This document shows, piece after piece, positions 1 through 5,901 of a stretch of 6,679 bases of DNA (positions are counted from its first letter, which is position 1; each line of letters starts with the position of its first letter). A model generated the notes under the pieces. It was given only the letters and a program-made list of their open reading frames with translations, ran no database searches and was not told where the DNA came from. A program made the translations under genes and the position numbers. Source of the stretch: an uncultured Eubacteriales bacterium (GTDB lineage Bacteria > Bacillota > Clostridia > Peptostreptococcales > Anaerovoracaceae); assembly GCA_902797405.1 (NCBI GenBank), contig CADBSP010000110.1:1-6679 (forward strand), given 5' to 3'.

Positions 1-152
1 AATAATGAAAAACAATAATAACAAAAACTAATTATGGACAATAATAATAAATATAATAATGATTTATAACAGGAATCTTAATTAAATAAAACCATATTAC
101 TAAATAACAACAATAATTAATAAAATCCAATAATCATAAGGAGTTATGTAAA
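1..152 (+). promoter_or_regulatory. AT-rich purF leader with candidate promoter
   Basis: This leader is almost free of G and C and contains three copies of ACAATAAT (12-19, 38-45, 110-117). The best sigma-A-like pair I see is TGGACA at 35-40 (5 of 6 consensus bases), 17 bases, then AATGAT at 58-63 (4 of 6). That would start transcription near 70 and give a leader of about 80 bases. In such AT-rich DNA, chance matches to TATAAT are common (another sits at 52-57), so the exact promoter is uncertain. I see neither a purine-riboswitch core nor a Bacillus-type PurR box with its CCGAAC centre. Confidence 0.35.
138..143 (+). promoter_or_regulatory. purF ribosome binding site
   Basis: AAGGAG lies 9 bases before the ATG at 153. 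It is the strongest Shine-Dalgarno match in the window and fixes the purF start. Confidence 0.85.
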
Positions 153-1583
153 ATGAGCAATTTGCGGGAAGAGTGTGGTCTCTTCGGTATTTTTTCAAAT
201 GAAACGGTTGATGTTGCACACACAACGTATTATGGACTTTTTGCACTTCAGCATAGAGGCCAGGAAAACTGCGGAATCGTTGTTAACGATGACGGTATTT
301 TCACCAGCAGAAAGGATGTTGGACTCGTAGAGGATGTCTTTGATGCCCGTAGTTTAAACGATTTAGGAATGGGTAATATGGCTGTCGGTCATGTCCGATA
401 TGGAACAACGGGAACCAGCACTAGGGCCAATTCCCAGCCGATGGTTGTAAATCATCATAAAGGCCGCATGGCAATTGCCCATAATGGAAACCTGGTCAAT
501 GCATACGAGCTTCGTCAAGAATTGGAATTGGAAGGTTCCATATTCCATTCCACCAATGACACAGAAGTAATTGCATACATAATAACCAAGGAGCGTATAA
601 AAAGTGGCTCCATTGAAGAGGCAGTCGAAAAGTCCATGGATAGATTGGACGGTGCTTATTCTTTGGTGATTATGTCTCCAAGCAAGATGATTGCAGTTAG
701 AGACAAGTATGGATTTAGACCGCTTCTCTATGGACAAAGGGACGACGGTGCATATATCGTTGCATCTGAAACCTGTGCCTTGGATGCTGTAAACGCAAAA
801 TATATTAGAGACTTAAAGCCCGGTGAAATAGTTGTTTTCTCCAAGAACGGAGTTACTTCCATAGAAACCAACTGCAACAAGGCTCCACATAAGATTTGCA
901 TTTTCGAATATCTATACTTTGCTCGCCCTGATTCGGATATTGAAGGAGTAAGTGTCCACGAAGCAAGGATGAGGGCAGGGGCGTGCCTTGCTATGGAGCA
1001 CCCGGTACATGCCGATGTTGTTATCGGTGTACCTGATTCAGGTATAAGCGCGGCTATAGGCTATGCGCAGCAGTCCGGCATTCCTTACGGAATCGGTTTC
1101 ATAAAGAATAAATATATAGGTCGAACATTTATCGCGCCCGGGCAATCAAATAGAGAAGATAAGGTTATGATCAAGCTTAACGTTCTTAGGGAAACCGTAA
1201 ATGGAAAACGAGTAGTTTTGGTCGATGACTCAATTGTTAGAGGAACCACAATCGCTAGAATTATTAAACTGGTTAGAGATGCCGGTGCCAAGGAAATACA
1301 TGTAATGAGCTCCGCTCCACCGTTTATGAATCCTTGCTATTATGGTACGGATATCGACTCCAGGGATAAGCTGATTGCGTGTAAGATGTCCACGGAAGAG
1401 ATAGCCAAGCACGTAGGAGCGGATAGCGTTGGATATTTGGATATCGATCATCTCCATATGCTACTTGGAACAAAGAAGGACGAAGGCTATTGCCATGCCT
1501 GCTTTAGCGGTGAGTATCCGACGAAGGAACCTATTACAACGGTTCTAGATAAATTTGAACACAAAATAAGCGAAAAGAAATAA
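153..1583 (+). CDS. purF: Amidophosphoribosyltransferase (glutamine PRPP amidotransferase)
   Basis: This cytosolic enzyme makes 5-phosphoribosylamine from PRPP and glutamine, the committed first step of de novo purine synthesis. At 476 residues it has normal family length. A short propeptide (residues 1-7) precedes Cys8, the expected N-terminal nucleophile once removed (EECGLFG). The Ntn glutaminase domain covers about 8-240, with QHRGQE at 33-38, VRYGTTG at 81-87 and HNGNL at 110-114. The phosphoribosyltransferase domain follows, with the PRPP loop VLVDDSIVRGTT at 355-366. Four cysteines match the 4Fe-4S ligands of the Bacillus subtilis enzyme: C249 (CIFEYLYF), C395 (NPCYYG), and C447 and C450 (CHAC). 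This is therefore the propeptide-bearing, iron-sulfur and oxygen-sensitive class, unlike E. coli PurF. The start is set by AAGGAG 9 bases upstream. It is the first gene of the cluster seen here, 85 bases before purM. Confidence 0.97.
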   Translation: MSNLREECGLFGIFSNETVDVAHTTYYGLFALQHRGQENCGIVVNDDGIFTSRKDVGLVEDVFDARSLNDLGMGNMAVGHVRYGTTGTSTRANSQPMVVNHHKGRMAIAHNGNLVNAYELRQELELEGSIFHSTNDTEVIAYIITKERIKSGSIEEAVEKSMDRLDGAYSLVIMSPSKMIAVRDKYGFRPLLYGQRDDGAYIVASETCALDAVNAKYIRDLKPGEIVVFSKNGVTSIETNCNKAPHKICIFEYLYFARPDSDIEGVSVHEARMRAGACLAMEHPVHADVVIGVPDSGISAAIGYAQQSGIPYGIGFIKNKYIGRTFIAPGQSNREDKVMIKLNVLRETVNGKRVVLVDDSIVRGTTIARIIKLVRDAGAKEIHVMSSAPPFMNPCYYGTDIDSRDKLIACKMSTEEIAKHVGADSVGYLDIDHLHMLLGTKKDEGYCHACFSGEYPTKEPITTVLDKFEHKISEKK

Positions 1584-1668
1584 GGGTAATCCATATCTCG
1601 AATCATTTATTGATTGAATTATTCATAAATAATGAAATCTAATCTAACATAATTTGAAAGGAAAAACG
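1584..1668. other. purF-purM spacer with weak AT hairpin
   Basis: This 85-base AT-rich spacer holds an inverted repeat, ATTATT-CATA-AATAAT at 1618-1633. The stem is six A-T pairs only and no T-run follows it, so it does not look like a terminator. I see no convincing promoter, so purF and purM are probably co-transcribed (inference). Confidence 0.4.
1657..1662 (+). promoter_or_regulatory. purM ribosome binding site, decides the start
   Basis: AAAGGA lies 6 bases before the ATG at 1669. An in-frame TTG at 1654 sits at the edge of this site, so it is very unlikely to be the real start. Confidence 0.8.
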
Positions 1669-2799
1669 ATGTCAAAGAGTTTTAGCGAAAGCTATAAAGA
1701 AGCCGGCGTCGATATTACAGCCGGGTATAAATCCGTAGAACTGATGAAGGAATTTGTTGGCAGGACCATTACAAAGGGTGCGGCTATAAATGGTGAAATC
1801 GGCGGGTTTGGCGGACTATTTGAGATGGATCTTTCCGATACGCCCAATCCTGTTCTGGTAAGCGGAACAGATGGTGTGGGGACGAAATTAAAGATGGCTT
1901 TCCTCATGGATAAACATGATACAGTTGGAATTGATTGCGTTGCAATGTGCGTAAATGACATTCTCTGCGTTGGAGCAAAGCCCCTTTATTTCCTGGATTA
2001 TATTGCATGCGGAAAGAATTATCCCGAGAAGATTGCCCAAATAGTAAAGGGTGTGTCGGAGGGGTGCATTCAATCTGATGCGGCTCTTATCGGCGGTGAA
2101 ACCGCAGAGATGCCAGGGTTTTATCCGGAGGACGAATACGACCTGGCAGGTTTCGCTGTTGGTGTAGTCGATAAATCCAAAATCCTGGATAAAACCGCAA
2201 TAAAAGAAGGCGATGTAGTCGTTGCTCTTCCTTCTTCGGGCGTTCACTCCAACGGTTTTTCCCTTGTTAGAAAGGTCTTTGATGTTGAAAACGTTGATAT
2301 TAACGCACCTGTCGGAACACAATACGGCGAATTTATAAAGGATGCACTTGAGAATAATAAGGGTGGCGCAGATATTGCGAGCATCATGAGTTTTGCAAAT
2401 AAATCCATTGGTGAAATCCTTCTTACTCCAACAAAGATATATGTAAAACCAATCCTCGCACTTTTCGATAAAGTAAAAGTTAAATCCATAGCTCATATTA
2501 CGGGAGGCGGATTCTATGAAAACATTCCAAGAGCGCTCCCTGATGGCTTTGGTGTCGAGATACAAAGAAAAGATGTAAGGGTTCTTCCGATTTTCGATCT
2601 TATATCCAAACAAGGGAAGATTCCTGAAAGAGATATGTTTAACACATTTAATATGGGAGTTGGAATGACAGTCATTCTCTCACCAGAAGATGTGGATGAA
2701 GCTATTTCCGTATTGAAGGAAAACGGCGAAGATGCTTATGTTTTAGGTAAGGTCACAGCCGGAGAAAAGGAAGTTAGAATAATAGAAAATGCAGAATAA
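1669..2799 (+). CDS. purM: Phosphoribosylformylglycinamidine cyclo-ligase (AIR synthetase)
   Basis: This cytosolic enzyme uses ATP to close FGAM into aminoimidazole ribonucleotide (AIR), pathway step 5. The protein has 376 residues from the ATG at 1669. Family hallmarks are visible in order: SGTDGVGTK at 65-73, MDKHDTVGID at 80-89, IGGETAEMPG at 141-150, SSGVHSNGFSLVR at 189-201, LTPTKIYVKP at 252-261, ITGGGFYENIPR at 277-288 and FNTFNMGVGM at 324-333. These belong to the ATP-binding PurM/SelD fold. It is about 30 residues longer than the B. subtilis protein as I recall it (near 346). The extra length lies mainly at about 204-245, between the SNGFSLVR and LLTPTKIY motifs. Its end overlaps the purN start by 11 bases, implying one transcript. 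Function is clear; only the role of the extra segment is open. Confidence 0.97.
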   Translation: MSKSFSESYKEAGVDITAGYKSVELMKEFVGRTITKGAAINGEIGGFGGLFEMDLSDTPNPVLVSGTDGVGTKLKMAFLMDKHDTVGIDCVAMCVNDILCVGAKPLYFLDYIACGKNYPEKIAQIVKGVSEGCIQSDAALIGGETAEMPGFYPEDEYDLAGFAVGVVDKSKILDKTAIKEGDVVVALPSSGVHSNGFSLVRKVFDVENVDINAPVGTQYGEFIKDALENNKGGADIASIMSFANKSIGEILLTPTKIYVKPILALFDKVKVKSIAHITGGGFYENIPRALPDGFGVEIQRKDVRVLPIFDLISKQGKIPERDMFNTFNMGVGMTVILSPEDVDEAISVLKENGEDAYVLGKVTAGEKEVRIIENAE

Positions 2800-3391
2800 T
2801 AAAACGAGAATCGCTGTTTTGGTCTCCGGTGGTGGAACCAATTTGCAGGCTTTGATTGATGCGGAAAAATCAGGAGAAATAAAGAGCGGAAAAATAGTTT
2901 TGGTCGCCACTACAAATCCAAATGCCTTTGCTTTAAAGAGGGCTGAAAATGCCTGCATAGAGACCTTTGTTTATGAAAATGAACCTGAGCTTATTGCAAA
3001 GCTTAAAAGTGAAGGAATTGAGCTAATTGTTTTGGCAGGGTTCCTAAGAATACTCAGCCCAGAATTCATAAATGAATATCCTGACAGAATTATAAACATT
3101 CATCCTGCTCTTCTTCCTTCATTTGGTGGAAAAGGGTGCTATGGAATCCACGTCCATGAGAAGGCGTTGGAATATGGAGTGAAAGTCAGCGGAGCAACGG
3201 TTCACTTTGTTAATGAGATTCCTGATGGTGGGAAAATAATTGCACAGAAGGCTGTTTATGTGGAGCCGGGAGACACGCCTGAAACTCTGCAGAAACGTAT
3301 CATGGAAGAAGCGGAATGGGTTATACTTCCTATGGCAGTGGAAGCAATTTCTGAGATTATTTTAGACGAACGAACAGCGAGCAAGAATTGA
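2789..3391 (+). CDS. purN: Phosphoribosylglycinamide formyltransferase (GART)
   Basis: This cytosolic enzyme transfers a formyl group from 10-formyltetrahydrofolate to GAR, giving FGAR (step 3). The 200-residue length fits the folate-dependent PurN family. Visible motifs are the phosphate-binding loop SGGGTNLQ at 13-20, LAGFLRILSPEFI at 82-94 and NIHPALLPSF at 103-112. The catalytic triad known from E. coli PurN (Asn, His, Asp) corresponds to N103, H105 and D146 (in IPDGGKI). The active-site loop reads GGKGCYGIHVHEKAL at 113-127 instead of the shorter PGAHG form of E. coli, a variant I recall from Clostridia. The ATG at 2789 is the only Met before the first strand, so the start is secure. It lies inside purM (11-base overlap) with only a weak, distant AAGG (2767-2770), which suggests translational coupling to purM. 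Confidence 0.96.
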   Translation: MQNNKTRIAVLVSGGGTNLQALIDAEKSGEIKSGKIVLVATTNPNAFALKRAENACIETFVYENEPELIAKLKSEGIELIVLAGFLRILSPEFINEYPDRIINIHPALLPSFGGKGCYGIHVHEKALEYGVKVSGATVHFVNEIPDGGKIIAQKAVYVEPGDTPETLQKRIMEEAEWVILPMAVEAISEIILDERTASKN

Positions 3392-3405
3392 CAAGATTAG
3401 TTTTT

Positions 3406-3493
3406 TACTTATTGCATAAGTGATTATTAATGACAAGACTAATGACTATTAGTGACAGCATAAGTAATCTTTAGTGATAATATTAATGATTAA
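3406..3493. repeat. Degenerate 22-bp tandem repeat, four copies
   Basis: Four consecutive 22-base units begin at 3406, 3428, 3450 and 3472. By hand alignment without gaps, units 1 and 3 agree at 15 of 22 positions, units 2 and 4 at 16 of 22, and units 3 and 4 at 13 of 22. Each unit begins with TA, and TAATGA or TAGTGA hexamers recur at 3428, 3440, 3450, 3472 and 3484, giving spacings of 10 to 12 bases or twice that. The region is AT-rich, which raises chance similarity, but the constant register without gaps argues for a real, decayed repeat or a phased protein-binding array. Confidence 0.45.
3452..3481 (+). promoter_or_regulatory. Candidate promoter for the downstream genes
   Basis: GTGACA at 3452-3457 (5 of 6 to TTGACA), an 18-base spacer and GATAAT at 3476-3481 (5 of 6 to TATAAT) form a plausible sigma-A promoter. 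Transcription would start near 3488, about 60 bases before the ATG at 3547. It lies inside the 22-bp repeats, so a repeat-binding factor could control it (inference). Confidence 0.35.
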
Positions 3494-3546
3494 ATTAAGT
3501 TTAGTAATAATTGATTTAAGAAAATAAAATAGCAAAGAGGTTTTTT

Positions 3547-3747
3547 ATGAATAATGGTATAAAAGTTGGTTTGATAATAATAGGTATTTCAATTTTGGGA
3601 TTCGCCTTTTTTACGATTTCCGGAAGAGAAATGCCTTCATTTTTTACACGATTCATGATAATGGGCGTAGTTATCACAGCGCTGGGCGTGTATGCTATTT
3701 TTGCCGAAAAAAAGGATAAAAATGACGAGAGAAGACTAAGAAAATAA
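3547..3747 (+). CDS. Small two-helix membrane protein, function unknown
   Basis: I do not recognise this 66-residue protein. Two hydrophobic segments are visible, about residues 6-24 (KVGLIIIGISILGFAFFTI) and about 35-53 (RFMIMGVVITALGVYAIFA). A short loop with GREMPSF at 26-32 joins them, and a strongly charged tail (EKKDKNDERRLRK) ends the protein. This predicts two transmembrane helices with the tail probably in the cytoplasm by the positive-inside rule. No cysteine, metal motif or enzyme signature is present. The start is well supported: AAAGAGG at 3534-3540 lies 6 bases before the ATG. The gene sits between purN and the cyclohydrolase gene, on the same strand as all pur genes, 83 bases before the next start. 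That placement hints at co-expression with purine synthesis but does not show a role. It could be an accessory gene inserted in the cluster or a small regulator or stabiliser of a membrane protein. Confidence 0.75.
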   Translation: MNNGIKVGLIIIGISILGFAFFTISGREMPSFFTRFMIMGVVITALGVYAIFAEKKDKNDERRLRK

Positions 3748-3830
3748 GAACCTTATTTAGTAATCTGAATAAATAAAATAATAAATTAATCAATTACATT
3801 TAACGCTTTTCTAATTCGAAAGGATTAATT
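3748..3830. other. Spacer with AU-rich hairpin
   Basis: An inverted repeat, TTATTTAG-TAAT-CTGAATAA at 3753-3772, can form an 8-pair stem with a 4-base loop, including one G-U pair and one closing G-C pair. It is not followed by a T-run, so it is more likely an RNA stability or processing element, or chance, than a terminator. GAAAGGA at 3818-3824 lies 6 bases before the next ATG at 3831. Confidence 0.35.
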
Positions 3831-4553
3831 ATGGATGTCTATGAAGTAAAAGGCTTTAATGAATTAGTTGAAGGAAATTCATATCCCGGTCGAGGAATAA
3901 TACTAGGAATCAGTCCCGATGGAAGCAAGCTGGTTACAGCATATTTCATCATGGGAAGATCGGATAACAGCAGGAACCGAACCTTTGTCAAAGACGGAGA
4001 TGATCTCATGATAGTTCCTTTTGATGAAAGTAAGGTAGAGGATCCCAGTCTCATAATTTATTATCCTGTCAGGGTTTATAAGGATTATCTGATTGTAACA
4101 AACGGAGATCAGACTGATACAATCAGAGATTATTTGGATAGACAGGAAACCTTTGCTGATGCCCTTAGAAGCAGGGCCTTCGAACCGGACGGGCCTAATT
4201 GGACCCCTAGAATCAGCGGAATCGCTTGGGTTTCTCATAAGAACATTCCTTACTATAAGATGAGCATTCTTAAAGCCGGTGACCCAGATGGCATCATCTG
4301 TAATAGGTTTTTCTATGAATATGAAGGTGCTCCTGGCTTGGGTCATTTCATTCATACCTATGTTTCAGATGGAAATCCGATTCCAACCTTCCAAGGTGAA
4401 CCAAGGAGAGTTGACATTCCAAATGACATAAATGAATTCACCGAGGAGATTTGGGAGTCTTTAGATAGCGCAAATAAAATATCTCTTTATGTGAGATATA
4501 CGGATATTGACAGCGGAAAATACGAAGATACGATAATCAATAAATACGTTTAA
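3831..4553 (+). CDS. purO: IMP cyclohydrolase, archaeal PurO type
   Basis: This protein most likely closes the ring of FAICAR to give IMP, the last step of the pathway. The 240-residue sequence resembles the PurO family first known from archaea (Pfam IMP_cyclohyd), whose fold is related to Ntn hydrolases, and not the MGS-like cyclohydrolase half of bacterial PurH. Motifs seen are YPGRGI at 18-23, FIMGRSDNSRNR at 39-50, TNGDQTDTI at 90-98, FEPDGPNWTPRISG at 117-130 and GHFIHTY at 171-177. The first, second and third correspond to the GR, SRSFPNR-like and SNGSHTDT-like segments of archaeal PurO as I recall them. It is some 40 residues longer than archaeal PurO. GAAAGGA 6 bases before the ATG supports the start. 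The next gene encodes AICAR transformylase without a cyclohydrolase domain, exactly the partner it needs, which strongly supports the call. The symbol is borrowed from archaea. Confidence 0.88.
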   Translation: MDVYEVKGFNELVEGNSYPGRGIILGISPDGSKLVTAYFIMGRSDNSRNRTFVKDGDDLMIVPFDESKVEDPSLIIYYPVRVYKDYLIVTNGDQTDTIRDYLDRQETFADALRSRAFEPDGPNWTPRISGIAWVSHKNIPYYKMSILKAGDPDGIICNRFFYEYEGAPGLGHFIHTYVSDGNPIPTFQGEPRRVDIPNDINEFTEEIWESLDSANKISLYVRYTDIDSGKYEDTIINKYV

Positions 4554-4618
4554 TAAATCAAAACAATTACTGCTATTAGCACAAGTCTGTAGATGTTAAG
4601 CATTAAATACTATTTTTT

Positions 4619-4625
4619 AAAAGGA
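4619..4625 (+). promoter_or_regulatory. Ribosome binding site of the transformylase gene, decides the start
   Basis: AAAAGGA lies 9 bases before the ATG at 4635. The earlier in-frame ATG at 4593 has no such site and would add 14 residues that do not belong to the family, so 4635 is chosen. Confidence 0.8.
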
Positions 4626-4634
4626 CTGATATCA

Positions 4635-5819
4635 ATGAAAGAATTCGAATTAAAATATGGATGTAACCCAAATCAAAAGCCTGCTCTAATCTATATGGAG
4701 GATGGTTCAGAGCTTCCGATAGAAATCTTAAATGGAAGGCCCGGTTATATTAATTTCCTGGATGCTTTTAATAGCTGGCAATTAGTTAAAGAGGTGAAGG
4801 AAGCAACGGGACTTCCTGCTGCAACATCATTTAAACACGTAAGTCCAACATCTGCAGCTGTAGGAATAAAGATGTCTGAGATTCTAAAGAAAGCGACCTT
4901 TGTCGATGATATAGAAGGCTTGGATGATTCGGAAATCGCTACAGCATATGCTCGAGCCAGAGGAACCGACAGAATGTCCAGTTTCGGAGATTGGGTTGCG
5001 CTTTCCGATACCTGCGATGAAGTAACCGCAACAATATTAAAACGAGAAGTTTCCGACGGAATCATCGCACCTGGGTATACGCCTGAAGCATTGGCAATAC
5101 TTAGTTCCAAAAAGAAAGGCGCATACAATATCGTTAAAATCGATTCCGATTATATTCCAAATCCAAAGGAAAAGAAGCAGGTCTTTGGAATCACTTTTGA
5201 GCAGGGAAGAAACGATTATAAAATTGACGAAAGGGTTCTTACAGAAATCGTTACAGAGAATAAGGATCTTCCCGATTCAGCAAAGAGGGATTTGATGATT
5301 GCTCTCATCACTCTTAAATATACGCAATCCAATTCCGTTGCATTTGCTGTGGACGGACAGGCTATCGGTGTTGGAGCTGGACAACAATCTAGAATTCATT
5401 GCACCAGACTGGCAGGAAGCAAGGCTGATCTTTGGAACCTGAGACAGTCCGAACGTGTAATCGAGCTCCCCTTTAGAGATGATTTAGGTCGCCCTGACAG
5501 AGACAATGCAATCGATATTTATCTGGGTGAAACACCGGAAGATATTCTTTCTGACGGTGCCTGGGAAAGAGTGTTCACAGAAAAACCAAGGCTCTTCACT
5601 TTAGAAGAAAAGAGGGCATTCCTGGACACTATTAAAGGTGTCTCCCTTGGAAGCGATGCTTTTTTCCCATTCGGGGACAATATCGAACGCGCATATAAGA
5701 GCGGTGTCTCCTATATTGCAGAACCCGGAGGTTCGGTCCGCGACGACAACGTAATTGAGGTTTGCAACAAATACAATATGACGATGTGCTTTACCGGCAT
5801 GCGTCTATTCCATCATTAA
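4635..5819 (+). CDS. purH: AICAR transformylase (stand-alone PurH C-terminal domain)
   Basis: This enzyme formylates AICAR to FAICAR using 10-formyltetrahydrofolate, the penultimate step to IMP. The 394-residue protein matches only the transformylase part of bifunctional PurH, beginning at the KYGCNPNQKPA segment (7-17); the N-terminal MGS-like IMP cyclohydrolase domain of about 200 residues is absent. Conserved parts are FKHVSP at 66-71 with the catalytic Lys67-His68 pair, AYARARGTDRMSSFGDW at 104-120, REVSDGIIAPGY at 137-148, KYTQSNSV at 228-235, GVGAGQQSRIHCTRLAG at 245-261, SDAFFPFGDN at 340-349, EPGGSVRDD at 363-371 and the terminal RLFHH. Several follow the animal enzyme more closely than E. 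coli PurH, for example KHVSP rather than KHANP. The upstream neighbour supplies the missing cyclohydrolase. No truncation is seen: start, RBS and C-terminus are intact. Symbol purH refers to the transformylase function only. Confidence 0.95.
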   Translation: MKEFELKYGCNPNQKPALIYMEDGSELPIEILNGRPGYINFLDAFNSWQLVKEVKEATGLPAATSFKHVSPTSAAVGIKMSEILKKATFVDDIEGLDDSEIATAYARARGTDRMSSFGDWVALSDTCDEVTATILKREVSDGIIAPGYTPEALAILSSKKKGAYNIVKIDSDYIPNPKEKKQVFGITFEQGRNDYKIDERVLTEIVTENKDLPDSAKRDLMIALITLKYTQSNSVAFAVDGQAIGVGAGQQSRIHCTRLAGSKADLWNLRQSERVIELPFRDDLGRPDRDNAIDIYLGETPEDILSDGAWERVFTEKPRLFTLEEKRAFLDTIKGVSLGSDAFFPFGDNIERAYKSGVSYIAEPGGSVRDDNVIEVCNKYNMTMCFTGMRLFHH

Positions 5820-5901
5820 TTCCGGTGCTTAGCGATTGACAAGAGTTATGAGTTATGACTAGATTGCGAACAACAAATAGTGAAGACAGAGTGAGGATAA
5901 A
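5820..5901. other. Gap before purD with tandem heptamer and shared motif
   Basis: This 82-base gap contains GAGTTAT twice in direct tandem (5843-5856). Around it, TGACAAGA (5837-5844) and TGACTA (5856-5861) reproduce a motif found after purN at 3431-3448. GTGAGGA just before the purD ATG serves as its ribosome binding site. There is no terminator-like hairpin. Confidence 0.5.
5836..5865 (+). promoter_or_regulatory. Candidate purD promoter
   Basis: A perfect -35 hexamer, TTGACA at 5836-5841, is followed after 18 bases by TAGATT at 5860-5865 (4 of 6 to TATAAT). This could give purD its own transcript with a leader of about 30 bases. The weak -10 keeps confidence low; read-through from the upstream gene is equally possible. 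Confidence 0.3.

Larger units (their letters stand above)
3392..3546. other. AT-rich gap with hairpins and repeats
   Basis: This 155-base gap follows purN. It holds two small inverted repeats, ACTTAT-TGC-ATAAGT (3407-3421) and ACTAAT-GACT-ATTAGT (3438-3453). Neither is followed by a T-run: the TTTTTT at 3401-3406 comes before the first hairpin, so a plus-strand intrinsic terminator is not supported. A degenerate tandem repeat, a candidate promoter and a motif shared with the gap before purD are listed separately. No open reading frame of interest is present. Confidence 0.6.

Noticed and set aside
1654..1668. TTG start that would extend PurM by five residues
   Set aside because: The TTG lies at the Shine-Dalgarno sequence used by the ATG at 1669, and the extra residues do not fit the family.
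1888..2613. 241-codon open frame on the minus strand inside purM
   Set aside because: It lies antisense to a clearly functional purM, has no ribosome binding site I can see, and its Cys/Ile/Asn-rich translation resembles no protein family I know.
3401..3421. T-run plus hairpin as a terminator after purN
   Set aside because: The TTTTTT precedes the ACTTAT-TGC-ATAAGT hairpin, and on either strand the transcript would lack a U-tract after the stem.
3753..3772. Hairpin after the small membrane gene as an intrinsic terminator
   Set aside because: The stem is almost all A-T and the following bases are A-rich with no T-run.
4593..4634. Earlier ATG that would add 14 residues to the transformylase
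   Set aside because: It has no Shine-Dalgarno sequence, while AAAAGGA stands 9 bases before the ATG at 4635, where the conserved family sequence begins.
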